A stretch of DNA of 64,000 nucleotides, from contig JAZKDE010000043.1 of assembly GCA_040387735.1 (NCBI GenBank), forward strand, positions 1-64,000. Reading direction: 5' to 3'. Source of the DNA: Arcicella sp040387735 (GTDB lineage: Bacteria; Bacteroidota; Bacteroidia; Cytophagales; Spirosomataceae). This document shows positions 46,039-55,345 of this stretch, in pieces. Positions within the stretch are counted from its first letter, which is position 1. Each line of letters begins with the position of its first letter. The notes beneath the pieces are model-generated. The model worked only from the letters and a program-made list of their open reading frames with translations. It had not been told where the DNA came from and did no database searches. A program made the position numbers and the translations under genes.

Positions 46039-47754
46039 ATGATACTTTCAGAACAAGAACAACTTCGCCGACAAAAACGGGAAGATTTAATGAAATTGGG
46101 TATTGACCCCTACCCTGCCGAAATGTTTGACATTAACGTTACGGCTGCCGATATTTTACAGAATTACGAAAATAATAAGATTGATTATAAAAGCGTGTCT
46201 ATTGCTGGGCGTTTGATGTCTTTCCGAATCATGGGAAGTGCTTCATTTGCTGAGTTACAAGATTCTACGGGACGTATTCAGGTGTATTTTCGTCGTGATG
46301 ATTTATGTCCTGACGAAGACAAAACGCTTTATAATACTGTCTTCAAAAAACTCTTAGATATTGGTGATATTGTTGGCATTAAGGGTTACGTTTTTACTAC
46401 GCAAGTAGGCGAAATTTCAATCCATGTTACTGAGTTCAAGATTTTAAATAAATCATTGAAACCGCTTCCTGTTGTAAAAAGAGACGAAGATGGTAACATT
46501 CATGATGGCTTTACTGACCCTGAAATGCGTTATCGTCAGCGTTATGTTGACTTAATTGTAAATCCAGAAGTCAAAGATATTTTCTTGAAACGTTCTAAGA
46601 TCGTAACCACGATGCGTTCCATGTTTGATGCAAAAGGTTGGTTGGAAGTGGAAACGCCAATTCTCCAATCTATTCATGGTGGTGCATCGGCCCGTCCGTT
46701 CAAAACCCACCACAATACTTTGGATATGCCTTTGTTCATGCGTATTGCCAATGAGTTATACCTAAAAAGATTAATCGTAGGTGGTTTTGATGGCGTTTAT
46801 GAATTCGGAAAAATGTTCAGAAATGAAGGAATGGACAGAACTCATAATCCAGAATTCACGTCTTTAGAATTTTACGTAGCCTACAAAGACTACAACTGGA
46901 TGATGACTTTTACCGAACAAATTTTTGAAAAAGTAGCCATTGCGACCAATGGGCAATCAAAAATTAAAGTTGGTGAAAATGAAATAGAATTTGGAGGAGA
47001 ATTTACCAAATTGACTATTGCAGGAGCAATCGAAAAATACACAGGCGTAAACGTGGAAGGTATGGACGAAGAAACACTTCGTGAACATTGCAAATCGTGG
47101 GGAATTGAAGTGGATAACACCATGGGAACTGGGAAATTAATTGATGAAATCTTCGGAGAGAAAGTAGAAGCCAATCTTATTCAGCCTACTTTCATCATTG
47201 ATTATCCAGTCGAAATGTCGCCTTTAACCAAAAAGCACCGTAGCAAACCAGGTTTGGTTGAGCGTTTTGAATTATTTGTCAACGGAAAAGAAATTGCTAA
47301 TGCTTATTCAGAATTAAATGACCCAATCGACCAACGTGAGCGTTTTGAAGAACAATTAAAGTTGGCAGAAAGAGGAGATGACGAAGCAATGGCAATGGAT
47401 GAAGACTTTTTGCGTTCATTGGAATACGGAATGCCACCAACCGCAGGTATTGGTATTGGAATTGACCGTTTGACGATGCTAATGACCAATCAAGTTTCGA
47501 TTCAAGAAGTTCTTTTCTTCCCACAAATGCGTCCAGAGAAGAAATCAGAAGTTGCAACTGAAGCTGAATATCAAGCCCTTGGCGTACCAACCGAATGGAT
47601 TCCTGTTTTACAAAAAATGGGCTTCATGACGATTGCAGCAATAAAAGAAGCAAATCCCAATAAAGTATTTAATGATTTGGGCGGTATGCGTAAGAAATTG
47701 AAATTAGACATCGCTATTCCTACAAAGGATGAAGTGATGAGATGGTTTGAATAA
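46039..47754 (+). CDS. lysS: Lysyl-tRNA synthetase, class II
   Basis: A 571-aa enzyme charging tRNA(Lys). The N-terminal OB-fold (about 50-150, SIAGRLMSFRIMGSASFAELQD) binds the anticodon. The class II core has motif 1 (VETPILQSIHGGASARPF), motif 2 (MFRNEGMDRTHNPEFTSLEFY) and motif 3 (GIGIGIDRLTML). After the usual end a 70-residue C-terminal extension (GVPTEWIPVLQKMGFMTIAAIKEANPNKVFNDLGGMRKKL) resembles a helix-hairpin-helix module common in this phylum. The start is the ATG at 46039. Confidence 0.97.
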   Translation: MILSEQEQLRRQKREDLMKLGIDPYPAEMFDINVTAADILQNYENNKIDYKSVSIAGRLMSFRIMGSASFAELQDSTGRIQVYFRRDDLCPDEDKTLYNTVFKKLLDIGDIVGIKGYVFTTQVGEISIHVTEFKILNKSLKPLPVVKRDEDGNIHDGFTDPEMRYRQRYVDLIVNPEVKDIFLKRSKIVTTMRSMFDAKGWLEVETPILQSIHGGASARPFKTHHNTLDMPLFMRIANELYLKRLIVGGFDGVYEFGKMFRNEGMDRTHNPEFTSLEFYVAYKDYNWMMTFTEQIFEKVAIATNGQSKIKVGENEIEFGGEFTKLTIAGAIEKYTGVNVEGMDEETLREHCKSWGIEVDNTMGTGKLIDEIFGEKVEANLIQPTFIIDYPVEMSPLTKKHRSKPGLVERFELFVNGKEIANAYSELNDPIDQRERFEEQLKLAERGDDEAMAMDEDFLRSLEYGMPPTAGIGIGIDRLTMLMTNQVSIQEVLFFPQMRPEKKSEVATEAEYQALGVPTEWIPVLQKMGFMTIAAIKEANPNKVFNDLGGMRKKLKLDIAIPTKDEVMRWFE

Positions 47755-47793
47755 TGGTGGTTGAGTGATTTGTGAGTCACTCAACCACCATTA
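47752..47793. terminator. 17-bp hairpin overlapping the lysS stop codon
   Basis: TGGTGGTTGAGTGA (47755-47768) pairs with TCACTCAACCACCA (47777-47790), and the stem extends outward to 17 bp, including the TAA stop. No T-run follows directly; it may protect the 3' end or cooperate with the next hairpin. Confidence 0.65.
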
Positions 47794-47798
47794 ATATT

Positions 47799-47834
47799 AA
47801 AAAAGCCCAACCAAATTAATGGTCGGGCTTTTTT
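47799..47834. terminator. Bidirectional terminator (lysS / cold-shock 1)
   Basis: AAAAAAGCCC (47799-47808) pairs with GGGCTTTTTT (47825-47834), with further ACCA/TGGT pairing inside after one mismatch. A-run and T-run serve both convergent genes. Confidence 0.85.
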
Positions 47835-47854
47835 AATGACTATATGAGAAACAA

Positions 47855-48049
47855 TTAAGCCTTCTTCACATTCACAGCATTTAAGCCACGCTTTCCTTCT
47901 TGTACGTCGAAAGAAACAGAGTCATTTTCACGAATAGTGATTCCAGATAATCCTGTAACGTGAACGAAGATTTCTTCGCCAGAATTGTCATCAACGATAA
48001 ATCCAAAACCTTTTGATTCGTTGAAAAATTTAACTTTACCAGTTTGCAT
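47855..48049 (-). CDS. Cold-shock domain protein 1 (CspA family)
   Basis: A 64-aa single cold-shock domain, an RNA/DNA chaperone. RNP1 is KGFGFI and RNP2 is EIFVHV; the protein starts MQTGKVKFFNESKGFGFI. It is 70-75 percent similar by eye to the second copy 202 bp upstream and lacks nothing of the fold. The start is the ATG at 48049, preceded by an AT-rich leader. Confidence 0.95.
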   Translation of the reverse strand: MQTGKVKFFNESKGFGFIVDDNSGEEIFVHVTGLSGITIRENDSVSFDVQEGKRGLNAVNVKKA

Positions 48050-48239
48050 AAAAAAAATATAAAAAAAATTAAAAATAAAAATTCTAAGTTGTGTAATTTA
48101 AAAATGAGTTAGAAACTCTTTGAACAGACATAGCTATTAGGCTCTTTTTTCGACAGAATCGAAATAAATAAAACAATAATTTCGGATTCGGTATTTTGAA
48201 TCCACTGTATAAACAAACAATCTTTCTGTCAAATAAATG

Positions 48240-48262
48240 AGAAACTATAAATTATAGTTTCT
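48240..48262. repeat. Palindrome over the stop codon of cold-shock gene 2
   Basis: AGAAACTATAA and TTATAGTTTCT (11 bp each, one central A) overlap the stop codon at 48252-48254. AT-rich; possibly an mRNA 3' stabiliser or weak terminator. Confidence 0.5.
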
Positions 48263-48446
48263 TAACGTTATCAGCGTTTAAGCCTCTTTTGCCGTCCACA
48301 ATATCAAATGAAACTTTATCATCTTGACGAATATGTGTTCCCCCCAATGCTGTTACGTGAACAAAAATCTCTTGTCCAGACTCATCATCTAAAATGAATC
48401 CAAAACCTTTACTCTCATTAAAAAATTTTACTGTGCCTGTTTGCAT
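48252..48446 (-). CDS. Cold-shock domain protein 2 (CspA family)
   Basis: A 64-aa paralogue of the downstream gene with the same RNP1 (KGFGFI) and RNP2 (EIFVHV) motifs, differing mainly around residues 35-55 (ALGGTHIRQDDKVSFDIVDGKRG). Tandem duplication followed by divergence is evident. The 202-bp gap suggests separate transcripts. The start is the ATG at 48446. Cold or growth-phase control is typical for the family, but no specific element was recognised. Confidence 0.95.
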   Translation of the reverse strand: MQTGTVKFFNESKGFGFILDDESGQEIFVHVTALGGTHIRQDDKVSFDIVDGKRGLNADNVKKL

Positions 48447-48902
48447 GATTACTAAGGTAACAATTTATATGATTTCATAGAAAAACAACAAACGTTGATT
48501 TCCATGTGAATCAATAGCCGAAAAAGTTAAATGTGATACGCTGAGTGTTTGATGATCAATGAGGAAGTAAATCTGAGGGGACTAACGTACTCTTGAAAAC
48601 TGAAACTTTGCACTAAAAAACTTACTTTTTTAAACTATTAACCATCAAATGTAGTCATAATTTTGTAGAATCCTACTTTAAATTTAACATTTTTCGGCTT
48701 TTCCCTTAAAATAGTGGTATTTACTTAGTATTTTTTTGTGTTTTTTTAACAATTAAACACTAATTTGATTTATAATTACTCCAAAGTTAAGTATCGTGCT
48801 TGGGGAAATCAAACTATTCTATTTGAAAAAAGTAATGATTTTCGTAACTTCGATAAAAATTCAAATCAATTCTCTTCGGACAAGCTTAAATAACGTAATA
48901 AG
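48447..48902. other. Cold-shock 2 / PspC divergent intergenic region
   Basis: 456 bp without a gene. It holds the promoter and leader of cold-shock gene 2 (not resolved) and, at its right end, a well-matched promoter for the pspC-like gene. Nothing else stands out. Confidence 0.5.
48822..48852 (+). promoter_or_regulatory. pspC-like gene promoter (TTTG-N19-TAACTTCG)
   Basis: TTTG at 48822-48825, 19 bp, TAACTTCG at 48845-48852: a close match to TTTG-N19-TAnnTTTG with one change in the -7 box. The start codon is 50 bp downstream. Confidence 0.6.
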
Positions 48903-49124
48903 ATGATAAAAGTTAAATATTTCGTTGAGCATCATGTGTTTGGAGTTTGCACTCATTTGGGTGAGAAGTTTGGCATTTCTACTGCCAGCATAAGACTCTA
49001 TTTTGTGTATTTATCTTTCATCACCATTGGCTCCCCAATTATATTATACTTAATCCTTGCCTTTTGGATGAACATCCGTCGTTATCTTCGTCAACAAAAT
49101 AATCCAACGGTTTGGGAAATTTAG
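48903..49124 (+). CDS. PspC domain protein
   Basis: A 73-aa small inner-membrane protein of the PspC family (envelope-stress associated). The typical core is FGVCTHLGEKFGISTASIRLYFVYLSF followed by a hydrophobic helix (PIILYLILAFWMNI) and a basic tail. Most PspC-only proteins have no proven partner. No pspA or pspB is adjacent, so its role here is unclear. The start is the ATG at 48903. Confidence 0.85.
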   Translation: MIKVKYFVEHHVFGVCTHLGEKFGISTASIRLYFVYLSFITIGSPIILYLILAFWMNIRRYLRQQNNPTVWEI

Positions 49125-49235
49125 TTATCAGTTAAAATGAAGTTGAATCTTGAATGATAAGGTTCTAAAATCTTATTTTTTTCTGTTCACCTTCGTTCCT
49201 TTTATTCATTGGATACTCATTGCTGTTAACTGTTA

Positions 49236-50243
49236 TCACATTTCATCAAATCTTTCTTTTCCTTTAACAAAGTGTTGCCAGACGATATTATGGGAAAATA
49301 TTTGCCCTAAATCATCTCTTTTTTTGATGCTTTGACGCTTTTTATGCCATGTCCAAAAATGAGCGTAGAAATTAAAGTGAGCTTTTGCTACTGCCCAACA
49401 ATCTTCCCAAGTATCAAAAAGCAAGAATTTCACGCCTGCTACACCATCCAATATTAATCTGGTCAATATTGTTTTGTAAAGACCTTTATCGGGATGATTT
49501 TTATAGAGCATCGCCAAGCCATTCCTGAAATTCAAAAAGGTTTTATGTGGATTTGACTTGTGTAGTGTTCCTCCGCCAACGTGATAGATTTCAGATTCGC
49601 CACAGGTATAAATCTGGTAACCAGCGTGTTTCATCCGCCAACACAAATCTATTTCTTCCATGTGAGCAAAAAAATCACCGTCAAAACCACCTATGTTATG
49701 AAAAACATCTGCTCGCACAAACATACACGCCCCCGTTGCCCAAAAAACTTCTACATTGTCATTGTACTGCCCTAAATCTTCTTCTAAAGACAGAAAGACT
49801 CTTCCTCTACAAAAAGGATAACCCAAACGATCGATGAATCCACCAGCCGCTCCTGCGTATTCAAAATGCGTTTTTTCGTGATAAGCTTTAATTTTGGGTT
49901 GACAAGCAGCAATATTTTGATTGCTTGTCATCAATTGCAACACGGGTTCAATCCAGTTTTGAGGAACTTCTACGTCTGAATTCAGAAGAACATAATATGT
50001 GTATTGATTCTTGATTTGTTCTAAAGCTTCATTATATCCTTGGGCAAAACCATGATTTTTAGCGAGTTGGATAATTTTTACGGTAGGAAAATGGCTTTCT
50101 AAAATTTCAATAGAATTATCAGTCGAAGCATTGTCTGCTACGTAAATGGTGGCATTGGAAGAGTGATTGATAACGGAGGGCAAGAAATCGGATAAATATT
50201 TTTGACCGTTGTAGTTTAAAATGACTACTGCTGTTTGATTCAT
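49236..50243 (-). CDS. Family 2 glycosyltransferase (rhamnosyltransferase-like)
   Basis: A 335-aa GT-A enzyme: TAVVILNYNGQKYLSDFL at the start, ADNASTDNSIEIL, nucleotide-sugar motif LLNSDVEVP, and FWATGACMFVRADVF with GGFDGDFFAHMEEIDLCWRMKHAGYQI typical of WcaE/RfbN-like GT2 proteins. The C-terminus has an amphipathic region that may touch the membrane. It probably adds a sugar to a surface polysaccharide; the acceptor is unknown and no other glycan genes are adjacent. The start is the ATG at 50243. Confidence 0.92.
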   Translation of the reverse strand: MNQTAVVILNYNGQKYLSDFLPSVINHSSNATIYVADNASTDNSIEILESHFPTVKIIQLAKNHGFAQGYNEALEQIKNQYTYYVLLNSDVEVPQNWIEPVLQLMTSNQNIAACQPKIKAYHEKTHFEYAGAAGGFIDRLGYPFCRGRVFLSLEEDLGQYNDNVEVFWATGACMFVRADVFHNIGGFDGDFFAHMEEIDLCWRMKHAGYQIYTCGESEIYHVGGGTLHKSNPHKTFLNFRNGLAMLYKNHPDKGLYKTILTRLILDGVAGVKFLLFDTWEDCWAVAKAHFNFYAHFWTWHKKRQSIKKRDDLGQIFSHNIVWQHFVKGKERFDEM

Positions 50244-50627
50244 GTTTAAGGATTGAATGAGCGAATTAGTGAAAAATGCTTTTATGACCCATTCAAAGAA
50301 GCCAAAACATTTCAGGGTTAAGTTGATTGTGTAAAGTTAAGTGATTTTTCTAAATGAAATTGTTTGGACTTTTCGTTTTTACTGAAACCCGTAATTTTGA
50401 GCAACATCTTAACCTAAACAAATCCCTTTCGTTTCGCTTTATTTGAAGATTTTGATTAGTTTTAGGGGAAATTTATAATATTTAGCTTTGGGTTGAGAAT
50501 TATAAAAACCTAAATCCGTACAAATACTTATAGTTGTTTCGATGTTCGTTAATTCGAATAATTGCTTATCCAACATCTATAAAATTTATTGTTCAAAACT
50601 CACTGCTACCATTAACCATCAAACTAA
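50244..50627. other. GT2-permease divergent intergenic region
   Basis: 384 bp between divergent genes, AT-rich. Promoters must lie here but none matches the consensus well. No repeat or RNA recognised. Confidence 0.45.
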
Positions 50628-52277
50628 ATGCCAGAAAATTCTATTTTTAGACGAAAATCCATTTCTAATGTTTTAAAACAAAGCGAGGACGCTCACGGTG
50701 AGTCTGGACTTAATAAAATCTTAGGTGTCAGAGACTTAACTTCATTTGGTATTGCCGCTATCATTGGAGCGGGAATTTTCAGCACCATCGGCCGAGCCAG
50801 TTTTGACGGTGGACCTGCTGTTACATTGCTTTTTCTTTTTGTATCCATTGCCTGTGTTTTCACCGCACTTTGTTACGCACAATTTGCCTCAATGGTACCC
50901 GTTTCGGGTAGTGCCTACACTTACGGATACGTTTCATTCGGGGAAATTTTCGCTTGGGTTATTGGTTGGGCATTGATTTTGGAATATGCCGTTTCCAATA
51001 TGGTAGTAGCCATTTCTTGGTCAGAATATTTTGTTTCCATGCTCAGAGGATTTGGCATAATCTTTCCAGATTTTTTAACGTTTGACTATGGAACGGCTCA
51101 CCGAGCATTTTTATTAAGTCAGACCGAAACATTGGTTGGTGGCGATATTGCGGCGGCACAAGCTTACGTAAATGCTCCTTTAATTGGGGGAATCCATTTT
51201 TTGATTGATTTACCTGCGGGAGTAATTACGATGTTAGTGACGGCATTGGTTTATGTAGGTGTAAAAGAATCCCGAAATGCGAGTAATTTTTTGGTAGCCT
51301 TGAAGTTGGTCGTTATTTTATTGGTAATCTGTGTGGGTGCATTTTATGTTAAACCCGAAAATTGGACACCTTTCGCACCCAATGGCTCAAAGGGCGTTTT
51401 GAAAGGAGTTGCTTTAGTATTTTTCGCATTCATTGGCTTCGATTCTATCTCTACGATGGCAGAGGAATGTAAAAACCCTCAACGAGATTTGCCCCGTGCC
51501 ATGATTTATTGCTTGGTGATTTGTGCGGTTTTATACGTGATGATTACACTGGTTTTGACAGGAATGGTTAATTATACCGAACTTAAAGTGGATGACCCTT
51601 TGGCGTATGTTTTTCAGAAGGTGAATCTTGATTTTGTGGCGGGTGTTATTTCAGTTTCTGCGGTGGTTGCCATTACGAGTGCCTTGTTGGTTTATCAGAT
51701 GGGACAACCGAGAATTTGGATGTCAATGAGCCGTGATGGCTTACTCTGGAAGCGTTTTTCTAAAATTCACCCGAAATTCAAAACGCCAAGTTTTTCAACA
51801 ATTGTTACGGGTTTTTTGGTAGCAATTCCTTCTATGTTTTTGGATATGGGCTTTGTGGCAGACTTAACCAGCGTAGGAACATTCTTTGCTTTTATTGTGG
51901 TTTGTGGAGGCGTTTTATACTTAGATTTTAAAGGCTTATCAAAGGATGCGAAGTTTAAAATTCCTTATTTAAATGGGCAATTTTTAGTAGGAGGATTATT
52001 GATCATGACACTCGGATATGCCATTTCACAAAATACTTTTATCTCAGAGATTCAAGAGAAACCTCTTTTGGTGGTGTTCTGGTTAGTTTGGACAATGTTA
52101 TCTGTGATGGCTTACTTATACAAATTCTCTATTTTACCAGTCTTAGGAATCTTGACGAACCTTTATTTAATGACCGAATTGGGCATTATGAACTGGACAA
52201 TTTTCTTGGTTTGGTTAGCGATTGGCTTAGCGATTTATTTCTCTTATGGATATAAGCATAGTAAGTTAGCCAATTGA
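50628..52277 (+). CDS. APC-family amino-acid permease
   Basis: A 549-aa inner-membrane transporter of the cationic-amino-acid-transporter (YhdG/CAT) type. About 12-14 helices. The first carries FGIAAIIGAGIFSTIG, the APC substrate-binding unwound helix. GVALVFFAFIGFDSISTMAEECKNPQRDLPRA is the other signature segment. The substrate is probably an amino acid, not resolvable further. The start is the ATG at 50628. It is monocistronic with a terminator 23 bp after the stop. Confidence 0.92.
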   Translation: MPENSIFRRKSISNVLKQSEDAHGESGLNKILGVRDLTSFGIAAIIGAGIFSTIGRASFDGGPAVTLLFLFVSIACVFTALCYAQFASMVPVSGSAYTYGYVSFGEIFAWVIGWALILEYAVSNMVVAISWSEYFVSMLRGFGIIFPDFLTFDYGTAHRAFLLSQTETLVGGDIAAAQAYVNAPLIGGIHFLIDLPAGVITMLVTALVYVGVKESRNASNFLVALKLVVILLVICVGAFYVKPENWTPFAPNGSKGVLKGVALVFFAFIGFDSISTMAEECKNPQRDLPRAMIYCLVICAVLYVMITLVLTGMVNYTELKVDDPLAYVFQKVNLDFVAGVISVSAVVAITSALLVYQMGQPRIWMSMSRDGLLWKRFSKIHPKFKTPSFSTIVTGFLVAIPSMFLDMGFVADLTSVGTFFAFIVVCGGVLYLDFKGLSKDAKFKIPYLNGQFLVGGLLIMTLGYAISQNTFISEIQEKPLLVVFWLVWTMLSVMAYLYKFSILPVLGILTNLYLMTELGIMNWTIFLVWLAIGLAIYFSYGYKHSKLAN

Positions 52278-52654
52278 GATAATTTACAACAAATTCATGA
52301 AAGTCAGTCTTGCAAAGGCTGACTTTTTGTTTTAACACTATACTATCAAATACGAAAAAGAAGATCATCCACAAATCATCGGTAATGACTTTGGTATAAA
52401 ATGATTCTCGAGAAATAATTACTAAAACTTAGGGTAAGAAAGGATAAATTTGAGTACTAAAATAAAGAAATTTGATTTCAGAAGAGTTAGGGAAACATTG
52501 CTCTATGAGTTGATTTTATCTAAAAATCAATCATTTTTCATTCAAAATATATTCAATTTTATTCAAAAGTTAGGACTTTGATTAATCAATTATTTTTTAA
52601 GTTTATATTACATTTCATTAATAGACAAAATCCTTTAATTTAACCTAAAACACA
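52278..52654. other. Permease-GMC intergenic region
   Basis: 377 bp without a gene. It contains the permease terminator at its left end; the remainder is AT-rich (several TTTTATT/AATAAT tracts) and must include the GMC operon promoter, which I could not define. Confidence 0.45.
52300..52329 (+). terminator. Permease terminator
   Basis: AAAGTCAG (52300-52307) pairs with CTGACTTT (52319-52326); the stem continues through one G-U pair to a GCA-A loop, followed by Ts. Confidence 0.8.
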
Positions 52655-54400
52655 ATGTTTGATTTTCAGATAAAAGACCAAGCAACCGAGTATGATGTAG
52701 TCATTATTGGCTCAGGTGCTGGCGGTGGTATGGCGGCTTATGAGCTTACAAAAGCTGGGGCTAAAGTTTGCGTTTTAGAAGCAGGGCAATATTATGACCC
52801 CGCCGACCCAAAATATATTACTCAATTAAAAGCCCCTTGGGAATCTCCCCGTCGTGGTGCAAGTTCAACCCGTGCTTTTGGTGATTTTGATGCGGCTTAT
52901 GGTGGTTGGGACATTGATGGCGAACCTTATACCACTACCAAAGGCACAGAATTTCACTGGTTTCGTTCGAGAATGTTGGGCGGACGTACAAACCACTGGG
53001 GACGTATTTCGCTCCGTTTTGGACCCGATGATTTCAAGCGTAAATCTATTGATGGTTTAGGCGACGACTGGCCAATTGGTTATGACGATGTAAAGCCATA
53101 TTACGATTATGTTGATAAACTTATCGGGGTTTTTGGCACGAATGAAGGAATGCACAATAATCCAGATGGATATTTTTTGCCACCGCCCAAACAGCGTTTG
53201 CATGAATTAATGCTCCAAAGAAGCAATAAAAAATTAGGTATTCCAACGATTCCTTCTCGCCTTTCAATTCTGACAAAACCCGTAAATAAAGAGCGTGGAC
53301 AGTGTTTTTATTGTAGTCAATGCAGTAGAGCTTGTCAAGCTTACGCCGATTTTTCTTCGTCGTCGGTTTTAATGATTCCTGCCATGAAAACGGGAAATTG
53401 TCATTTGATAACCTACGCAATGGCTCGTGAAGTATTAACTGACCCAAATACTGGCTTGGCAACGGGTGTATCTTACGTGGATACGCAAACGATGACTGAG
53501 AAAGTAGTAAAAGGTAAAGTAGTTATTTTGGCGGCGAGTGCGGGCGAAACGGCTCGTTTGTTATTAAACTCAAAATCGACCCGTTTCCCGAATGGTTTAG
53601 CCAATTCAAGTGGCATTGTGGGAAGATATATTAATGACTCAACGGGTGCTTCTCGTGCAGGAATTATTCCTGCTTTGTTCGACCGTAAACGCTATAATGA
53701 AGACGGTGTGGGCGGAATGCACGTTTATACACCTTGGTGGTTAGACAACAAAAAGTTAGACTTTCCAAGAGGTTATCACATCGAATACGGTGGTGGTATG
53801 GGAATGCCAGCATACGGTTTTGGTTGGGGCATTGAAGGAATTAACGAGAAATATCCAACTCGTGAAGGTATCAAAAAAGCCGCAGGAGGTTACGGAGCAT
53901 CTCTAAAAGAAGATTACCGTCGTTTCTACGGAGCGTACATTCACATGGCTGGACGTGGCGAACCTGTGCCTGATTATAACAATTACTGCGAAATTGACCC
54001 AAATGTGGTAGATAAATTCGGTATTCCTGTATTGAGATTCAACTATAATTGGTCGGATTATGAGGTGAAGCAGGCGAAACACATGCAAGATACTTTCGAG
54101 CAAATTATTCACGAAATTGGTGGCGTGCCATTAGGCGGAAAACCTGATGCTAAAACCAATTACGGTTTGGCAGAACCTGGAAAAATCATCCACGAAGTAG
54201 GTACTGCCCGTATGGGTAACGACCCTAAAACGTCGGTTTTGAACAGTAATTGCCAAGCTCACGATGTGAAAAATTTATTCGTAGCCGATGCAGCTCCGTT
54301 CGTTTCACAAGGAGATAAAAATGCTACTTGGACGATTTTGGCGTTATCAGCACGTACTTCAAATTATATCATTGAACAAAAGAAAAAAGGAAACTTGTAA
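52655..54400 (+). CDS. GMC-type FAD dehydrogenase, Fe-S motif bearing
   Basis: A 581-aa catalytic subunit oxidising an alcohol or sugar. The FAD-binding motif is VVIIGSGAGGG (GxGxxG, residues 19-24), with FRSRMLGGRTNHWGR. The C-terminal signature IHEVGTARMG...KNLFVADAAPFVSQGDKNATWTILALS gives the catalytic His/Asn pair. Cys217, Cys220, Cys223 and Cys227 (CFYCSQCSRAC) form a ferredoxin-like C-x2-C-x2-C-x3-C motif, which suggests an Fe-S relay from FAD. No signal peptide; export would need the small subunit's signal. The small subunit follows 27 bp downstream. The substrate is unknown. Confidence 0.92.
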   Translation: MFDFQIKDQATEYDVVIIGSGAGGGMAAYELTKAGAKVCVLEAGQYYDPADPKYITQLKAPWESPRRGASSTRAFGDFDAAYGGWDIDGEPYTTTKGTEFHWFRSRMLGGRTNHWGRISLRFGPDDFKRKSIDGLGDDWPIGYDDVKPYYDYVDKLIGVFGTNEGMHNNPDGYFLPPPKQRLHELMLQRSNKKLGIPTIPSRLSILTKPVNKERGQCFYCSQCSRACQAYADFSSSSVLMIPAMKTGNCHLITYAMAREVLTDPNTGLATGVSYVDTQTMTEKVVKGKVVILAASAGETARLLLNSKSTRFPNGLANSSGIVGRYINDSTGASRAGIIPALFDRKRYNEDGVGGMHVYTPWWLDNKKLDFPRGYHIEYGGGMGMPAYGFGWGIEGINEKYPTREGIKKAAGGYGASLKEDYRRFYGAYIHMAGRGEPVPDYNNYCEIDPNVVDKFGIPVLRFNYNWSDYEVKQAKHMQDTFEQIIHEIGGVPLGGKPDAKTNYGLAEPGKIIHEVGTARMGNDPKTSVLNSNCQAHDVKNLFVADAAPFVSQGDKNATWTILALSARTSNYIIEQKKKGNL

Positions 54401-54427
54401 TAAATGGCACGCAGATAATAGAGAACA

Positions 54428-55081
54428 ATGAAAAAGAGAGATTTTCTTAAAAATATAGGGCTTTCATCGCTTGGATTGGCGGTGGTAAGTCAAGATGCTT
54501 TGGCAGGTGAAATGTTGGATGGGCCAAAACCAAAGCCGAAAGCAAAAACAGCGGCTTCTGCAAGCACGCCAAAATATAACTACGGTAGAACAAAAGACGA
54601 AATGGCAAGAGATGCAAAACTCTTAGCCGAAAAGTTTTTGACCGACCATGAATTAAAAACCATCACTGTACTCGTAGACATTATTATTCCTGCCGATAAA
54701 TTTTCGGGAAGTGCTTCTCAAGCGGGCGTTCCTGCCTTTATTGATTTTATAGTAAAAGATAAACCCGAATTCAAAACGCCTATGCGTGGTGGTTTGCGTT
54801 GGTTAGATTCTACGGCAATCAAGCGTTTTGGAAAAGATTTTATCGCTTGTACTCCCAAAGAACAAATCAATATTGTGGATGATATTGCCTATCCAGAACA
54901 GGCTAAAAAAGAATTTTCGCAAGGAGTAAATTTCTTTACGTTAATGAGAAATTTAACAGCATCAGGTTTTTATTCTTCTGAAATGGGACACAAAGACATG
55001 GATTACCAAGGAAATCGTCCCAATAATTGGGAAGGCGTTCCCGATGATGTTTTGAAACAATATGGATTGAGTTATTCGTAG
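54428..55081 (+). CDS. Gluconate 2-dehydrogenase subunit 3-family small subunit
   Basis: A 217-aa partner subunit of the GMC dehydrogenase upstream. The N-terminus MKKRDFLKNIGLSSLGLAVVSQDALA is a Tat-like signal (K-R instead of R-R followed by xFLK), consistent with hitch-hiker export of the folded flavoprotein. The body contains LKTITVLVDIIIPADKFSGSASQAGVPAFIDFIV, the subunit 3 family signature. A Pro/Lys-rich linker follows the signal. No cytochrome c subunit is adjacent, so the electron acceptor is open. Confidence 0.9.
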   Translation: MKKRDFLKNIGLSSLGLAVVSQDALAGEMLDGPKPKPKAKTAASASTPKYNYGRTKDEMARDAKLLAEKFLTDHELKTITVLVDIIIPADKFSGSASQAGVPAFIDFIVKDKPEFKTPMRGGLRWLDSTAIKRFGKDFIACTPKEQINIVDDIAYPEQAKKEFSQGVNFFTLMRNLTASGFYSSEMGHKDMDYQGNRPNNWEGVPDDVLKQYGLSYS

Positions 55082-55107
55082 GAATTGTGAATGATAGAAT
55101 TGCGATT

Positions 55108-55146
55108 AAAAGAGTCGGTAAGAATAAATTTCTTACCGACTCTTTT
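55108..55146 (+). terminator. GMC operon terminator
   Basis: Perfect 17-bp stem 55108-55124 with 55130-55146 (AGAGTCGGTAAGAA core, loop TAAAT), 27 bp after the stop codon. Confidence 0.88.
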
Positions 55147-55345
55147 CGTTACTAAATAGCAAAGTATCGCTACATATCGTTTTCAACTTTTATAAATCCC
55201 TATAAACCAGCACTTTACTCGTAATTCACCATTCGTAATCCCACTTACTATCTCACTCTTTGAGTAAATAACACGCCTCTTTGTCTTTTTTAGACGACTC
55301 CGTAAATTGAGTTTTATCCTTTATTTTCCTAAAATATTATCATAT

